Shown here: positions 17,638 to 26,696 of the stretch, one piece after another | Layout of the letters: each line of letters starts with the position of its first letter | Numbering within the stretch: the first letter of the stretch is position 1 | Source: Alphaproteobacteria bacterium | Lineage (GTDB): Bacteria; Pseudomonadota; Alphaproteobacteria; UBA8366; GCA-2717185 | DNA: 64,000 nt | Direction of reading: 5' to 3' | NCBI GenBank assembly: GCA_012103325.1 | Contig: WLWY01000015.1 | Coordinates: forward strand, 62,001 to 126,000 | The notes under the pieces: generated by a model | Told to the model about the DNA's origin: nothing | Database searches by the model: none | The model's input: only the letters and a program-made list of their open reading frames with translations | Translations under genes and position numbers: made by a program

Positions 17638-17675
17638 AGCAAGGCTCCTACGGCAGCCAATAGGTCGCTAATATC

Positions 17676-18800
17676 GTGGATTCTATCAGAAAAATGTTAA
17701 TCATGCATCTACGGCGCGAAATATTTACAGTGGCGCCAGATTGGCAGAAGATGGCGGCGTTGGGGACGCTGGAGGAATTACCGCTGGAATACCGGCAATC
17801 GCTGACGCGGCTCAACTTGCTGCCGCTGTGGCCGAGCCTGCGGAACTTCCTGCCGCACGGCAAGCCGATCCGTAATACCGCGCCGGTGGTGTGGCGCTAT
17901 GACGACATAAGGCCGCTGCTGCTGCGCGCCGGCGAGCTGACGCCGATCGAAAAGGCGGAACGCCGCGTTCTGGTGCTCGCCAATCCTGGTCTCGGTCTGG
18001 AAAATGCCCGGGCGACGCCGACAATTTATCTGGGCATGCAGTTGATTTTGCCGGGAGAGACGGCACCGAACCACCGCCACACGCCGAGTGCGATCCGGTT
18101 CGCGGTCGAAGGCACCGGCGCCTATACGGTGGTCGAGGGCGAGAAACTGCCGATGGAACGCGGCGATCTGATCCTGACGCCGCCGCAGCTCTGGCACGAG
18201 CACGGGCATGAAGGGCAGGGCCCCGTCGTCTGGCTCGATGCGCTCGATCTGCCGTTGATCCACGATATCGAAGCCTCCTATTGCATCGATGGCACTTCCC
18301 AGCCCATCGCGAACCGTCCCGATGCTTCGCAGACTGCCTATCGGCGTGCCGGGCTGCTGCCTTATACCGCGCTCGACCGCGTAAAGCGCGACTTCCCTCT
18401 GCTGCGCTTCCCCTGGACGGAGGTGCGCGCGGCGTTGGGCGATTTTGCCGGGACGGTCGGGCCGGGCGAGCCAGTGCGTCTGGCCTATGTCAATCCGGAA
18501 ACCGGCGCGGAATGCCTGCCGACGCTGGGCTTTTCTGCGCTGATGCTGCGCCCGGGCGAGGAGATCGCGCCGGTTCGGCGATCCGCATCAACGATCTTCC
18601 ACGTCATTGAAGGTTCCGGAGAAAGCACCGTGGACGGGACATCCCTCGCCTGGTCCGAGGCGGACACCTTCGCCACGCCCACTCACGCCGAAATCCGGAT
18701 CCGTAACGGTTCCAGCGATGCGGCGGCGTATCTTTTTGCGGTCGATGACGCGCCAATGCAGCGCCGGCTCGGGCTCTACGAGGAATTTGCGGATGCCTGA
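17676..18800 (+). CDS. Gentisate 1,2-dioxygenase (bicupin)
   Basis: Non-haem iron ring-cleaving dioxygenase that converts gentisate to maleylpyruvate. Of ~374 residues, TLEELPLEYRQSLTRLNLLPLWPSLRN is the family's N-terminus. The first cupin carries PNHRHTPSAIRFAVEG and HEHGHEG histidines for iron; the second cupin (ending with IEGSGESTVDG...) lacks them, as usual. The start is uncertain: the ATG at 17751 gives MAALGTLEELP with AGAAG just upstream and may be the real one. Its end overlaps the next gene by 8 bp, so the two are translationally coupled. Divergent from fliG. Confidence 0.9.
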   Translation: MDSIRKMLIMHLRREIFTVAPDWQKMAALGTLEELPLEYRQSLTRLNLLPLWPSLRNFLPHGKPIRNTAPVVWRYDDIRPLLLRAGELTPIEKAERRVLVLANPGLGLENARATPTIYLGMQLILPGETAPNHRHTPSAIRFAVEGTGAYTVVEGEKLPMERGDLILTPPQLWHEHGHEGQGPVVWLDALDLPLIHDIEASYCIDGTSQPIANRPDASQTAYRRAGLLPYTALDRVKRDFPLLRFPWTEVRAALGDFAGTVGPGEPVRLAYVNPETGAECLPTLGFSALMLRPGEEIAPVRRSASTIFHVIEGSGESTVDGTSLAWSEADTFATPTHAEIRIRNGSSDAAAYLFAVDDAPMQRRLGLYEEFADA

Positions 18801-19965
18801 TAGCCGTGAAATCCTGATCGTCGGCGGCGGCATCGGCGGACTGGCCGCGGCGCTGGCGTTGGCGCAAGCCGGCGTGCCGTCGCGCGTCCTGGAACAGGCC
18901 TCGCGGTTCGGCGAGATCGGCGCGGGCATTCAGCTCGGCCCGAACGTCTTCCGGATGTTCGACCGGCTTGGCATTCGGGCGCGGATCGACGAGAACGCGG
19001 TGTTCGTCGAGCAACTCATCATGAAGGACAGTCTATCGGCTGAAACGATTACCGAAGTCCCCCTGGGTGTCGAGTTTCGCGGCCGGTTCGAAAACCCCTA
19101 TGCGGTGAGCCACCGGGCGGATGTGCATGAAGCGCTGCTTGAGGCCTGCCAGGAGTCGCAGATCGTTGCGTTGGAACATTCGCAACGGATCGCCGCGATC
19201 GAGGATACGGGCGATGAGGTCATTGCGGTAACCGACACCGGCAAGACTTATCGCGGCGCGGCCCTGATCGGTGCCGACGGTCTTTGGTCGCGGGTCCGCA
19301 CACACCTGTTCGGCGATGGGAAGCCGCGCGTCTCGGGCCATGTCGCCTATCGTGCCGTCCTGCCCTTCGATGAATTCCCCGAGGACCTGCGATGGGATGC
19401 GGCGACTCTGTGGGCCGGGCCGCGCAATCATCTGGTGCATTATCCGCTGCGCCGGCGGGAGCTGTTCAACATCGTCGCCGTGTTCCATGACGACGCCTAT
19501 GTCGAAGGGTGGAACGAGCCCGGCGACCGAGCGGCGCTGATGCGCCGCTTCGAGGGTGTCAGCCCGCTGCCGATGAGCATCCTGGAACGAGTCGAGAGCT
19601 GGCGTATGTGGGTACTGTGCGACCGCGACCCGACCGATGTATGGTCGAAAGGCCGGATCACCTTGCTGGGCGACGCAGCCCATCCAATGCTGCAATATTT
19701 CGCGCAGGGTGCCTGTATGGCGGTGGAGGATGCGGTGTGCCTGGCCGACAGGCTCGCCGCAGCGGGGGGCGATGCCGAAGCCGCCTTCAAGGCTTACGAA
19801 AGGGCGCGCTATCTGCGCACGGGACGGGTGCAGTTGATGGCGCGGTTCCTGGGCGACGTCTATCATGCGGAAGGCGTTGCGCGGGAACTGCGCAACCAGA
19901 TGCTTAGTGGGCGGACGGCGCAGCAATCTCATGACGGGCTGGCTTGGCTCTATGGCGGCCCGTGA
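18793..19965 (+). CDS. FAD-dependent 3-hydroxybenzoate 6-monooxygenase-like hydroxylase
   Basis: Group A flavin hydroxylase, ~390 aa. LIVGGGIGGLAAALALAQAG binds FAD; GADGLWSRVR is the DG motif; GRITLLGDAAHPMLQYFAQG is the second FAD motif. Sequence pattern and coupling to a gentisate dioxygenase point to NADH-dependent para-hydroxylation of 3-hydroxybenzoate to gentisate (inference from family and context); salicylate 5-hydroxylation is less likely, as that uses a Rieske enzyme. The ATG overlaps the previous gene's end by 8 bp. Confidence 0.88.
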   Translation: MPDSREILIVGGGIGGLAAALALAQAGVPSRVLEQASRFGEIGAGIQLGPNVFRMFDRLGIRARIDENAVFVEQLIMKDSLSAETITEVPLGVEFRGRFENPYAVSHRADVHEALLEACQESQIVALEHSQRIAAIEDTGDEVIAVTDTGKTYRGAALIGADGLWSRVRTHLFGDGKPRVSGHVAYRAVLPFDEFPEDLRWDAATLWAGPRNHLVHYPLRRRELFNIVAVFHDDAYVEGWNEPGDRAALMRRFEGVSPLPMSILERVESWRMWVLCDRDPTDVWSKGRITLLGDAAHPMLQYFAQGACMAVEDAVCLADRLAAAGGDAEAAFKAYERARYLRTGRVQLMARFLGDVYHAEGVARELRNQMLSGRTAQQSHDGLAWLYGGP

Positions 19966-19995
19966 ATCAGTACCCTGTCAGAAGGAAACCAGCCG

Positions 19996-20331
19996 ATGAA
20001 AGTCAAAGACAGCCCGTACATTTTTCGCGCCAGCGAAGCCGAACTGGTCGAAGAGAGCGCGACGCTCAAGATGAAGGAAGCGCAGATGGCAGACGGGATG
20101 ACCGTGCGCTATCAGGAACGCAGCCCCGGCGGCGCGCCCGACGGGCCGTGGTGCGAGACCGGCCACAGCGCCTATATCGTGTCCGGCCGGCTGCGCTACG
20201 AGTTCCCCGACCATGAGGTGGAAATCGGGCCGGGCGATATCGTACACATCCCCGCCGGATACGCGCATCGCCACCGGCCGCAAGCGATCGGCGACGAGCC
20301 GGTTAAATATTTCATCACCGAGTTCTCTTAA
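19996..20331 (+). CDS. Small single-domain cupin protein
   Basis: A 111-residue cupin with motif 1 ETGHSAYIVSGRLRYEFPD (one histidine) and motif 2 GDIVHIPAGYAHRHRP. It follows the hydroxylase by 30 bp on the same strand and probably belongs to the aromatic operon. Histidines at both motifs suggest a metal site. Function unknown; a downstream isomerase or a regulatory binder are both possible. Confidence 0.8.
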   Translation: MKVKDSPYIFRASEAELVEESATLKMKEAQMADGMTVRYQERSPGGAPDGPWCETGHSAYIVSGRLRYEFPDHEVEIGPGDIVHIPAGYAHRHRPQAIGDEPVKYFITEFS

Positions 20332-20413
20332 GGAATGCCGGTCGTCTTGCCTTGCCGGTGCATTATATTCATAAGGACGGGCACGAGACGGTAGCATTGG
20401 GAGCTTAGAATAG

Positions 20414-21640
20414 ATGTCCAGCAGCAGTAGCGTCCGGCGCAAGACGGTACCAGTGAAGGTCGGCGATATAACCATCGGTGGCGGTGCGCCCATCGTCGTG
20501 CAGTCGATGACGAACACCGATACCGCGGACGTCGGCTCAACCGTGGCCCAGGTGGCGGCGCTGGCGGCGGCGGGATCGGAGATCGTCCGCATCACCGTCG
20601 ACCGGCCGGAGGCCGCGAAGGCGGTGCCGCATATCCGCGACGGCCTCGACAAGATGGGCATCACCGTGCCACTGGTCGGCGACTTCCATTATATCGGCCA
20701 CAAGCTGCTGACCGACCATCCGGCCTGCGCGGAGGCCCTGGCCAAGTACCGTATCAACCCGGGCAATGTGGGCTTCCGGGAGAAACGGGACACGCAGTTC
20801 TCAACGATGATCGAGGTCGCACTGAAATACGACCGACCGGTGCGCATAGGCGTCAACTGGGGCAGCCTCGACCAGGATCTCGCAACCCATATGATGGATG
20901 AGAACGCCAAGCTGGAGTCGCCCAAGGATGCGGCCGAAATCACGCAGGAGGCGCTCGTCGTCTCGGCGATAGAGAATGCGCGGCGGGCGGAAGAACTCGG
21001 CATGGGCCGCGACAAGATTATCCTGTCCTGCAAGGTGAGCGACGTGCAGAGCCTTATCGCCGTATACCGGAAGATGGCGGCGAGGGGCGATTATGCGGTG
21101 CATCTGGGTTTGACCGAGGCGGGAATGGGGTCCAAAGGGATCGTCGCATCCACAGCCGCGCTGTCGATCCTGCTGCAGGAAGGCATCGGCGATACGATCC
21201 GGATTTCGCTGACGCCGGAACCGGGCGGCGACCGGACGCGAGAGGTGATCGTGGCGCAGGAAATCCTGCAGACGATGGGCTTCCGCTCCTTCGTGCCACT
21301 GGTCACCGCGTGTCCCGGCTGCGGGCGCACCACCAGCACCGTCTTTCAATCCCTCGCCGAGAGCATCCAAGGGTATGTCCGGGAAAAGATGCCGGAATGG
21401 CGCGACAAATATGTTGGCGCCGAAACCCTGAACCTCGCGGTGATGGGCTGCATCGTCAACGGCCCGGGGGAGAGCAAGCACGCCGATATTGGCATCAGCC
21501 TGCCGGGCACCGGGGAGGAACCGGCAGCGCCGGTTTTCGTCGACGGCAAGAAGACCGTGACCCTGCGTGGCGCCGATATCGCCGATCAATTCCAGATCAT
21601 CGTCGACGACTATGTCGAGACGCATTACGAGCGCCGCTGA
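20414..21640 (+). CDS. ispG: 4-hydroxy-3-methylbut-2-enyl diphosphate synthase IspG
   Basis: Next-to-last step of the MEP isoprenoid pathway: reductive ring-opening of ME-cPP to HMBPP with a [4Fe-4S] cluster. 408 aa of the common bacterial type: TIM barrel (VQSMTNTDTADVGSTVAQV, INPGNVGFREK, NWGSLDQDL), then a ferredoxin-like domain with CPGCGRT and MGCIVNGPGESKHADIG, supplying three cysteines and a glutamate for the cluster. RBS is weak (GGGAGC). Overlaps the desaturase start by 29 bp. Confidence 0.97.
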   Translation: MSSSSSVRRKTVPVKVGDITIGGGAPIVVQSMTNTDTADVGSTVAQVAALAAAGSEIVRITVDRPEAAKAVPHIRDGLDKMGITVPLVGDFHYIGHKLLTDHPACAEALAKYRINPGNVGFREKRDTQFSTMIEVALKYDRPVRIGVNWGSLDQDLATHMMDENAKLESPKDAAEITQEALVVSAIENARRAEELGMGRDKIILSCKVSDVQSLIAVYRKMAARGDYAVHLGLTEAGMGSKGIVASTAALSILLQEGIGDTIRISLTPEPGGDRTREVIVAQEILQTMGFRSFVPLVTACPGCGRTTSTVFQSLAESIQGYVREKMPEWRDKYVGAETLNLAVMGCIVNGPGESKHADIGISLPGTGEEPAAPVFVDGKKTVTLRGADIADQFQIIVDDYVETHYERR

Positions 21641-22505
21641 CACGCGACGCTTCCTGGCCGCCCGTTCCGACGCGAAGGGGGCGGAGCGGCTGGCCGCGCA
21701 TCTGGCTCTGCTCGTCGCCGCTGGATTTGTTCTGACAGTTTCCTTGGAGTCTTGGCTCGCGCTCCCGGCGATGACGGCGTATGGGGTCATCCTGATCGCG
21801 CTGTTCGCACCGCTCCACGAAACCCTGCACCGCACTGCGTTCCGCACGCGCCGCCTGAACGATGCGGTCGCGGCGACAATCGGTTTCGTGCACTTCCTGC
21901 CCGCCGGCCACTTTCGCCGCTTTCACGCCGCCCATCACCGCCATGTGCAGGACCCGGCGCGTGATCCCGAGCTGGCGGCGCCGAAACCCGCGACACGGGC
22001 CGCCTATCTCTGGACAATTTCGACGATCCCATACTGGGGTAGCCGATTGCGCGAGCTTGCCCGCCATGCAGCCGGCCGCGTCGACGCACCGTTCATTCCG
22101 CCCGCCGCCCGGCCGATGGTAGTTCGCGAGGCGCGCTGGCATATCGCCGGCTGGGCCGCGGTAGTGGCGCTCTCCATCGCGTTTGGCTGGAGTTGGCCGC
22201 TCATATACTGGCTGCTGCCGACCCTGCTGGGCCAGCCCTTCCTGCGTCTCTACCTGATGGCCGAGCATGGTGGCTGCGAGACCGGACCCGACTTGCGCCG
22301 CAACACCCGCACGGTGCATAGCAATCCGCTCGTCCGCTTCCTGATGTGGAACATGCCCTACCACATCGAACATCACGCCGCCCCCGCCGTGCCGTTCCAC
22401 GTGCTACCGGCGATGCACGAGACATTTGACGGCGCACCAATCATCCACGCGCCAGGCTACGTAACCTTCCATCGCGCGACATGGCGTGAATTGACCTTCA
22501 GATAA
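21612..22505 (+). CDS. Fatty acid desaturase family membrane protein
   Basis: Di-iron membrane oxygenase/desaturase, ~297 aa, with all three histidine boxes: HETLHR (~69), HAAHHRH (~112) and HIEHH (~255). Helices surround residues 30-65 and 185-220. The set fits the FADS family; desaturation of lipids or hydroxylation of a carotenoid or beta-lactam-like substrate cannot be separated from sequence. The start at 21612 lies inside the ispG end. Converges with the hydrolase gene with an 8-bp overlap. Confidence 0.88.
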   Translation: MSRRITSAADTRRFLAARSDAKGAERLAAHLALLVAAGFVLTVSLESWLALPAMTAYGVILIALFAPLHETLHRTAFRTRRLNDAVAATIGFVHFLPAGHFRRFHAAHHRHVQDPARDPELAAPKPATRAAYLWTISTIPYWGSRLRELARHAAGRVDAPFIPPAARPMVVREARWHIAGWAAVVALSIAFGWSWPLIYWLLPTLLGQPFLRLYLMAEHGGCETGPDLRRNTRTVHSNPLVRFLMWNMPYHIEHHAAPAVPFHVLPAMHETFDGAPIIHAPGYVTFHRATWRELTFR

Positions 22506-23367
22506 GGCTCATCAGGCGCAGGCGGGTTTCCGTCAGGTGGTTTTCCGGTGCCGTGGATTCGGTCAGGATCGAGAAATGGTTCTGCTCCGGCATCTCGAAA
22601 TAGTCGACCGGCAGGCCTTGGTCCGTCAGCGCCTCGGCGTAGGCGTTCGATTGGCGGCGGAATTCCTCGCTTTCGCTGGTGCCGACGGTGACCGCAACCG
22701 GCGGGCGGCTTGTGGCGGGCAGGAACAGGGGGCTGTTGCGTGCCGCGATGTCGGGGGTCAGTTGCACCGCCTCTTGTACCGAGGTGCTCATGACCGGTTC
22801 GATTTCGAAGACGCCGCTGATCGGCACGACGCTCTTCAGCACGTCGGCGGGTACGCCGAGTGCTGCCCAGTCCGTCGCCAGCAACATCGCTGCGAGGTGA
22901 CCGCCGGCCGAATGTCCCGTGACGTGCAGCCGCTCCGGGTCGCCGCCATGTTCTGCGACATTGCGGTACAGCCAGACCACGCAGGCGCGCATCTGTTCGA
23001 CGATCTCGTCCAACGTCACGGCGGGGCAGAGCGCGTAGTCGACGATGGCGGAAATACCGCCCGCCTCGACGATGGGGCCTGCCAGATAGCTGAAATCGCC
23101 TTTCTCGCGCGAGCGCCAGAAACCACCATGGATATAGATCTCGACCGGCGCGCCGTCGGGGCTGTCCGGCAGGAATAAATCCAGCTTGTCCGTCTCGCCG
23201 GGCCCGTAGGCGACGTCGTAGCGCGGGTTTCTCGCCGCCTCGCGATAGGCCGCACTGCGCTCGAAGCCGACATTGACGATGGCCTCGAAATTGGGCGTGT
23301 AGGCGCGCGGGTTGAACTGCCGCTCCAGCTCTTCGGCGTCGTAGTCGCGAAAGATCGCCTCGCCCAT
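22498..23367 (-). CDS. Alpha/beta hydrolase of the esterase/kynurenine formamidase type
   Basis: Soluble serine hydrolase, 289 aa. PVEIYIHGGFWRSREKGDFS is the HGGxW oxyanion motif of the kynurenine formamidase/carboxylesterase group; GHSAGGHLAAML carries the nucleophile serine (~155); EQNHFSIL supplies the histidine near the end. YDVAYGPGETDKLDLFLP is the usual lead-in. The substrate may be an N-formyl or ester compound. Located downstream of the TauD-type gene on the same strand, with the family A repeat filling the gap. Confidence 0.9.
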   Translation of the reverse strand: MGEAIFRDYDAEELERQFNPRAYTPNFEAIVNVGFERSAAYREAARNPRYDVAYGPGETDKLDLFLPDSPDGAPVEIYIHGGFWRSREKGDFSYLAGPIVEAGGISAIVDYALCPAVTLDEIVEQMRACVVWLYRNVAEHGGDPERLHVTGHSAGGHLAAMLLATDWAALGVPADVLKSVVPISGVFEIEPVMSTSVQEAVQLTPDIAARNSPLFLPATSRPPVAVTVGTSESEEFRRQSNAYAEALTDQGLPVDYFEMPEQNHFSILTESTAPENHLTETRLRLMSLI

Positions 23368-23388
23368 TATCGTCTCCGATTACACTGC

Positions 23389-23674
23389 TAGTGGACACAA
23401 TCTAACATATGATACCGCTACGATCCTCTATCCCGGTTTCTCGGCAGGAGAAGGTTCGCTGGCGATGCGGTGCCATCGGCAAGGACCTTCGACGCTCCGA
23501 GAAACCGGGATAGAGGACCCAAAGGGCGGCTTTCCAAGCTCACCGGCTTCGTTGCGCGACACTTGCGATGACCCCGCATCGCGGCGCATCGCTCGCCTAA
23601 CCGGTGAACTCGGAAAGTCGTCGTAGCGGTATCATATGTTAGATTGTGTCCACTAATTAGATTGTGTCCACTAA
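23389..23674 (-). repeat. Family A structured repeat, copy 3 (reverse orientation)
   Basis: Outer arms 23389-23423 and 23621-23655 are perfect 35-bp inverted copies. Inner hairpins: 23424-23444 with 23497-23517 (21 bp perfect) and ~23528-23548 with ~23601-23619 (three mismatches, two of them G.U on the minus strand). The linker CCCAAAGGGC at 23518-23527 is GCCCTTTGGG on the minus strand. The tip sequence TTAGATTGTGTCCACTAA is tandemly doubled at 23639-23656 and 23657-23674. The TauD-type gene's TAG stop is in the second tandem copy. Confidence 0.9.
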
Positions 23675-24498
23675 GAGGTCGGTTCGCCGTTGACCGTGAC
23701 CCGGTGCATGACGCGCCGATAGCCGTGGTAGTCGTTGATCGCGAGATGCTGGACGCAGCGGTTGTCCCACACCGCGAGCGAGCCCTCTTCCCAGCGGAAC
23801 CGGCAGGTGAATTCCGGCCGCGTCGCGTGTTGGCGCCGATAGCCGAGCAGCGGCGCGCTTTCCGCATCCGTCATACCGGCGAGGCGCTTGGTGATGCCTT
23901 CGTAGGAAATGTAGAGCGCCTTGCGGCCGGTTTCGTTGTGGGTGCGGATCAGCGGGTGCTCGGCGTCCGGCGGCGCTTCGTTCGCATCATTGACCTGCAT
24001 GGCGGCTGCGCGTTTCTTCTTCATGTTGTAGCTGTTGACGGTCCGCAGACCGGCCAGCATCGCCTTCATGCCGTCGGACAGCGTGTCGTAAGCGAGGTAG
24101 GCGTTGGCGAAGAGCGTGTCGCCGCCCTGCGGCGGGACCTGCTTGGCGTAGAGCATGGTCGCGCGCACCGGCGTCGCGGTGAACATCTGGTCGGTGTGCC
24201 ACTCACCGCCCAAGGTGTGCACGTCGTCTTCCTTCTTGACGATCTCGAAGACTTCCGGCGTGCCGTCGAGTCCCTGGATATGGGGGTGCAGATGGATGTC
24301 GCCCCAGCGCTTCGCGAAGGCGAGCTGCTGGTCCGGGGTGATGCGCTGATCGCGAAAGAAAATCACGCCGTTGTCGAGCAGCGCGCGGTGGATCTGCTGG
24401 AAGGTCACGTCGTCGAGCGGGTCGGCCAGATCGACGCCGCCAATTTCCGCACCGAGCGCGCCGGCGATGGGTTTAATCTCCAGAGCGTTGCTGCCCAT
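23671..24498 (-). CDS. TauD/TfdA family Fe(II)/2-oxoglutarate dioxygenase
   Basis: Cytoplasmic oxygenase of 275 aa that hydroxylates a substrate while turning 2-oxoglutarate into succinate. Metal ligands: EWHTDQMF (HxD, ~100) and the distal histidine in NRCVQHLAINDY (~250); the arginine in HGYRRVMHR binds 2-oxoglutarate. The opening ALGAEIGGVDLADPLDD is typical of TauD/TfdA. The natural substrate (taurine, aryloxyalkanoate, sulfate ester or other) is not evident. Its stop codon lies in a family A repeat. Confidence 0.92.
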   Translation of the reverse strand: MGSNALEIKPIAGALGAEIGGVDLADPLDDVTFQQIHRALLDNGVIFFRDQRITPDQQLAFAKRWGDIHLHPHIQGLDGTPEVFEIVKKEDDVHTLGGEWHTDQMFTATPVRATMLYAKQVPPQGGDTLFANAYLAYDTLSDGMKAMLAGLRTVNSYNMKKKRAAAMQVNDANEAPPDAEHPLIRTHNETGRKALYISYEGITKRLAGMTDAESAPLLGYRRQHATRPEFTCRFRWEEGSLAVWDNRCVQHLAINDYHGYRRVMHRVTVNGEPTS

Positions 24499-24544
24499 GA
24501 CTATCGACCTCCGTTCGGGTTGCCAAACGTCGAGGCCAGTATCC

Positions 24545-25567
24545 TCAATAGGCGCGTTCGATGCAAAAATCGATCAGGCCGGTCAGCGCGCCCTTGATCT
24601 CGGAATCGGGGAATAGGCCCAGCGCGTCGCGCGCGATGGAACCGTAGTGCCGCGCGCGCTCGATGGTGTCCGACAGTGCATCGTGCTGGTTCATCAGGGC
24701 GATGGCATGCTCCAGGTCGCCCTCCCGCTGGTCCATCTCTTCGAGCGTGCGGCGCCAGAAAGCCCTTTCCGCCTCGCTGCCGCGGCGCCAGGCGAGCACG
24801 ACGGGCAGGGTAATCTTGCCTTCGCGGAAATCGTCGCCGATGGTCTTGCCGAGCTTCGTCTGCTCGGCGGAATAGTCGAGCACATCGTCGACGAGTTGGA
24901 AGGCGATACCGAAATTCATGCCGTAGCTTTCGAGCGCTTCCGCTTCCGCCGCCGGCCGTTCGGAGACGACCGCGCCGATCTCCGTCGCCGCCGCGAACAG
25001 CTTGGCGGTCTTGGCACGGATCACGTCCATATAGGCGGCTTCGCTGGTCTCGGTGTCGTTGGTGGTCATGAGCTGCATGACCTCGCCCTCGGCGATGGTG
25101 GCCGAGGCGTCGGAGAGGATCTTGAGCACGCGCAGCGAGCCATCCCCGACCATCAACTGGAAGGCGCGCGAGAACAGAAAGTCGCCGACCAGCACGGAGG
25201 CCTGATTGCCCCACACCGCCTTGGCGCTGTCCTGGCCGCGCCGCAGGTCGGAATCGTCGACCACGTCGTCATGCAGCAGGGTCGCGGTATGGATGAATTC
25301 GACGCAGGCGGCGAGGCTGACATGCCGCTCGCCCTGGTAGCCGCACAAGGCCGAGGACGCTAGGGTCAGCATCGGCCGCAGCCGCTTGCCGCCCGCCGCG
25401 ATGATGTGACCGGCGAGCTGCGGGATCAGGGCGACGGGGCTGTCCATCTTGTCGACGATGACCTGATTCACCTTGACGAGATCGTCGGCGACAAGCGCGT
25501 TTATTTGATCGAGTGCGGGTTTCGCCCCTTCCCGGCGCGACCCTTCGAAATCGACTACGACCGCCAC
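24545..25567 (-). CDS. ispB: Polyprenyl (octaprenyl-type) diphosphate synthase
   Basis: Long-chain trans-prenyltransferase that makes the ubiquinone side chain from FPP and IPP. ~340 aa. DDVVDDSDLRRG is the first aspartate-rich motif (~100); DDVLDYSA the second (~225); GGKRLRPML binds IPP. GTG 25567 is taken as start because AAGGAG is 6 bases upstream and gives MAVVVDFEG; an upstream extension has no such site. Divergent from the fusion methyltransferase gene, which is the common neighbour of ispB in alphaproteobacteria. Confidence 0.93.
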   Translation of the reverse strand: MAVVVDFEGSRREGAKPALDQINALVADDLVKVNQVIVDKMDSPVALIPQLAGHIIAAGGKRLRPMLTLASSALCGYQGERHVSLAACVEFIHTATLLHDDVVDDSDLRRGQDSAKAVWGNQASVLVGDFLFSRAFQLMVGDGSLRVLKILSDASATIAEGEVMQLMTTNDTETSEAAYMDVIRAKTAKLFAAATEIGAVVSERPAAEAEALESYGMNFGIAFQLVDDVLDYSAEQTKLGKTIGDDFREGKITLPVVLAWRRGSEAERAFWRRTLEEMDQREGDLEHAIALMNQHDALSDTIERARHYGSIARDALGLFPDSEIKGALTGLIDFCIERAY

Positions 25568-25674
25568 GTTTTGCTCCTTCCCAGCTGCGCGTATTGACAG
25601 ACGCGCCCGGAGCATAGTTCAACACCCGCACCGGTCAAGAGTACCGCCGGTTGGAAATGCGGAAGCGACATACA

Positions 25675-26616
25675 ATGAGAGAGCTTTTGCGGACGACGGA
25701 CCTGGTGCGGCTCTCCTGGCTGACTGCACTGCTGGCCGATCAGGAGATCGAGGCCTTCATCCTCGACGGCCACACCAGCATCCTGGAAGGCTCCGCGGGC
25801 GCGATCCCGCGCCGCCTGCTGGTCGCCGACCCGGACTACGATGCCGCGCGACGCATCCTCGCCAATGCCGGTGAGATCGAAAGCCGCGCGCCGGACCTGG
25901 ACAGCCTGCTCGACGGCCGCGTGACCCTGCGCCAGCCGGAGAACGGCTATCGGGCGGCGATCGATCCGGTGCTGCTTGCGGCGGCGACCCCGGCGGTTGC
26001 TGGAGACGTGCTGGACGTCGGTGCCGGTGTCGGTGCGGCGGCGCTGTGCTATTCCGTGCGCGTCCCGGGCGCCCGGGTAACCGGGCTCGAGCTGCAGCCG
26101 GAGATGGCCGGGCTGGCAACCGAGAACGCGGCGCGTAACGACCTCGCCGACCGGGTGCGCGTCCTGGAAGGTGACCTGCTGCGCCCGCCGGAAGCGATTG
26201 TGCTGTCCAGTTTCGATCACGTCATGGCCAACCCGCCCTACATGCCACCGGACCGCGGCGGCCCGCCGCCCGACCCGTCGAAGGCCACGGCGATGGTCGA
26301 AGGCGAGGCGGATCTCGCCGCGTGGATCGAATTTTGTCTCAGCCGAGTGCGGCCGAAAGGCAGCGTCACCCTTGTGCACCGCGCCGACCGGCTCGATGAA
26401 TTGCTGGCGCTGTTCCGTGAGCGCGCCGGCGGCATTGTGGTCATCCCGCTGTGGCCCGGCGGCGGCCGGCCCGCCAAGCGCGTCATCGTCCGCGCCCGCC
26501 GCGACGTACGCGCGCCGCTGCAACTGACTGCGGGCCTGACCCTGCATGGGGAGGATGGGCAATATACGGAGGAGGCGCTGGCAGTGCTGCGCGACGGCGA
26601 GGCGCTGGTGGTTTGA
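25675..26616 (+). CDS. DUF2007 domain fused to a TrmN6-like methyltransferase
   Basis: Residues 1-65 (MRELLRTTDLVRLSWLTALL, SILEGSAGAIPRRLLVADPDYDAARRIL) form a DUF2007 module, normally a separate small gene just before the methyltransferase gene. Residues ~75-313 are a class I SAM methyltransferase: LRQPENGYRAAIDPVLLAAA, VLDVGAGVGAAAL (SAM loop) and NPPYMPPDRG (adenine N6 motif), as in tRNA1(Val) A37 N6-methylase. The joined frame has no stop, so this is a true fusion or a deletion product. Start ATG 25675 preferred over an in-frame TTG at 25651. Confidence 0.88.
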   Translation: MRELLRTTDLVRLSWLTALLADQEIEAFILDGHTSILEGSAGAIPRRLLVADPDYDAARRILANAGEIESRAPDLDSLLDGRVTLRQPENGYRAAIDPVLLAAATPAVAGDVLDVGAGVGAAALCYSVRVPGARVTGLELQPEMAGLATENAARNDLADRVRVLEGDLLRPPEAIVLSSFDHVMANPPYMPPDRGGPPPDPSKATAMVEGEADLAAWIEFCLSRVRPKGSVTLVHRADRLDELLALFRERAGGIVVIPLWPGGGRPAKRVIVRARRDVRAPLQLTAGLTLHGEDGQYTEEALAVLRDGEALVV

Positions 26617-26696
26617 GGATGGGGTGGCTTGAAGGTTATCGCATAAGGGTGGAGCTTTGCTGCCGTCCACCCCCACCTCGATCCTCCCCCCTCAAG

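Noticed and set aside
20801..21847. 348-codon minus-strand frame opposite ispG
   Set aside because: Antisense of a highly conserved enzyme gene; no ribosome site or family match.
23644..24597. 317-codon plus-strand frame opposite the TauD-type gene
   Set aside because: Antisense shadow; the minus-strand gene has all metal ligands.
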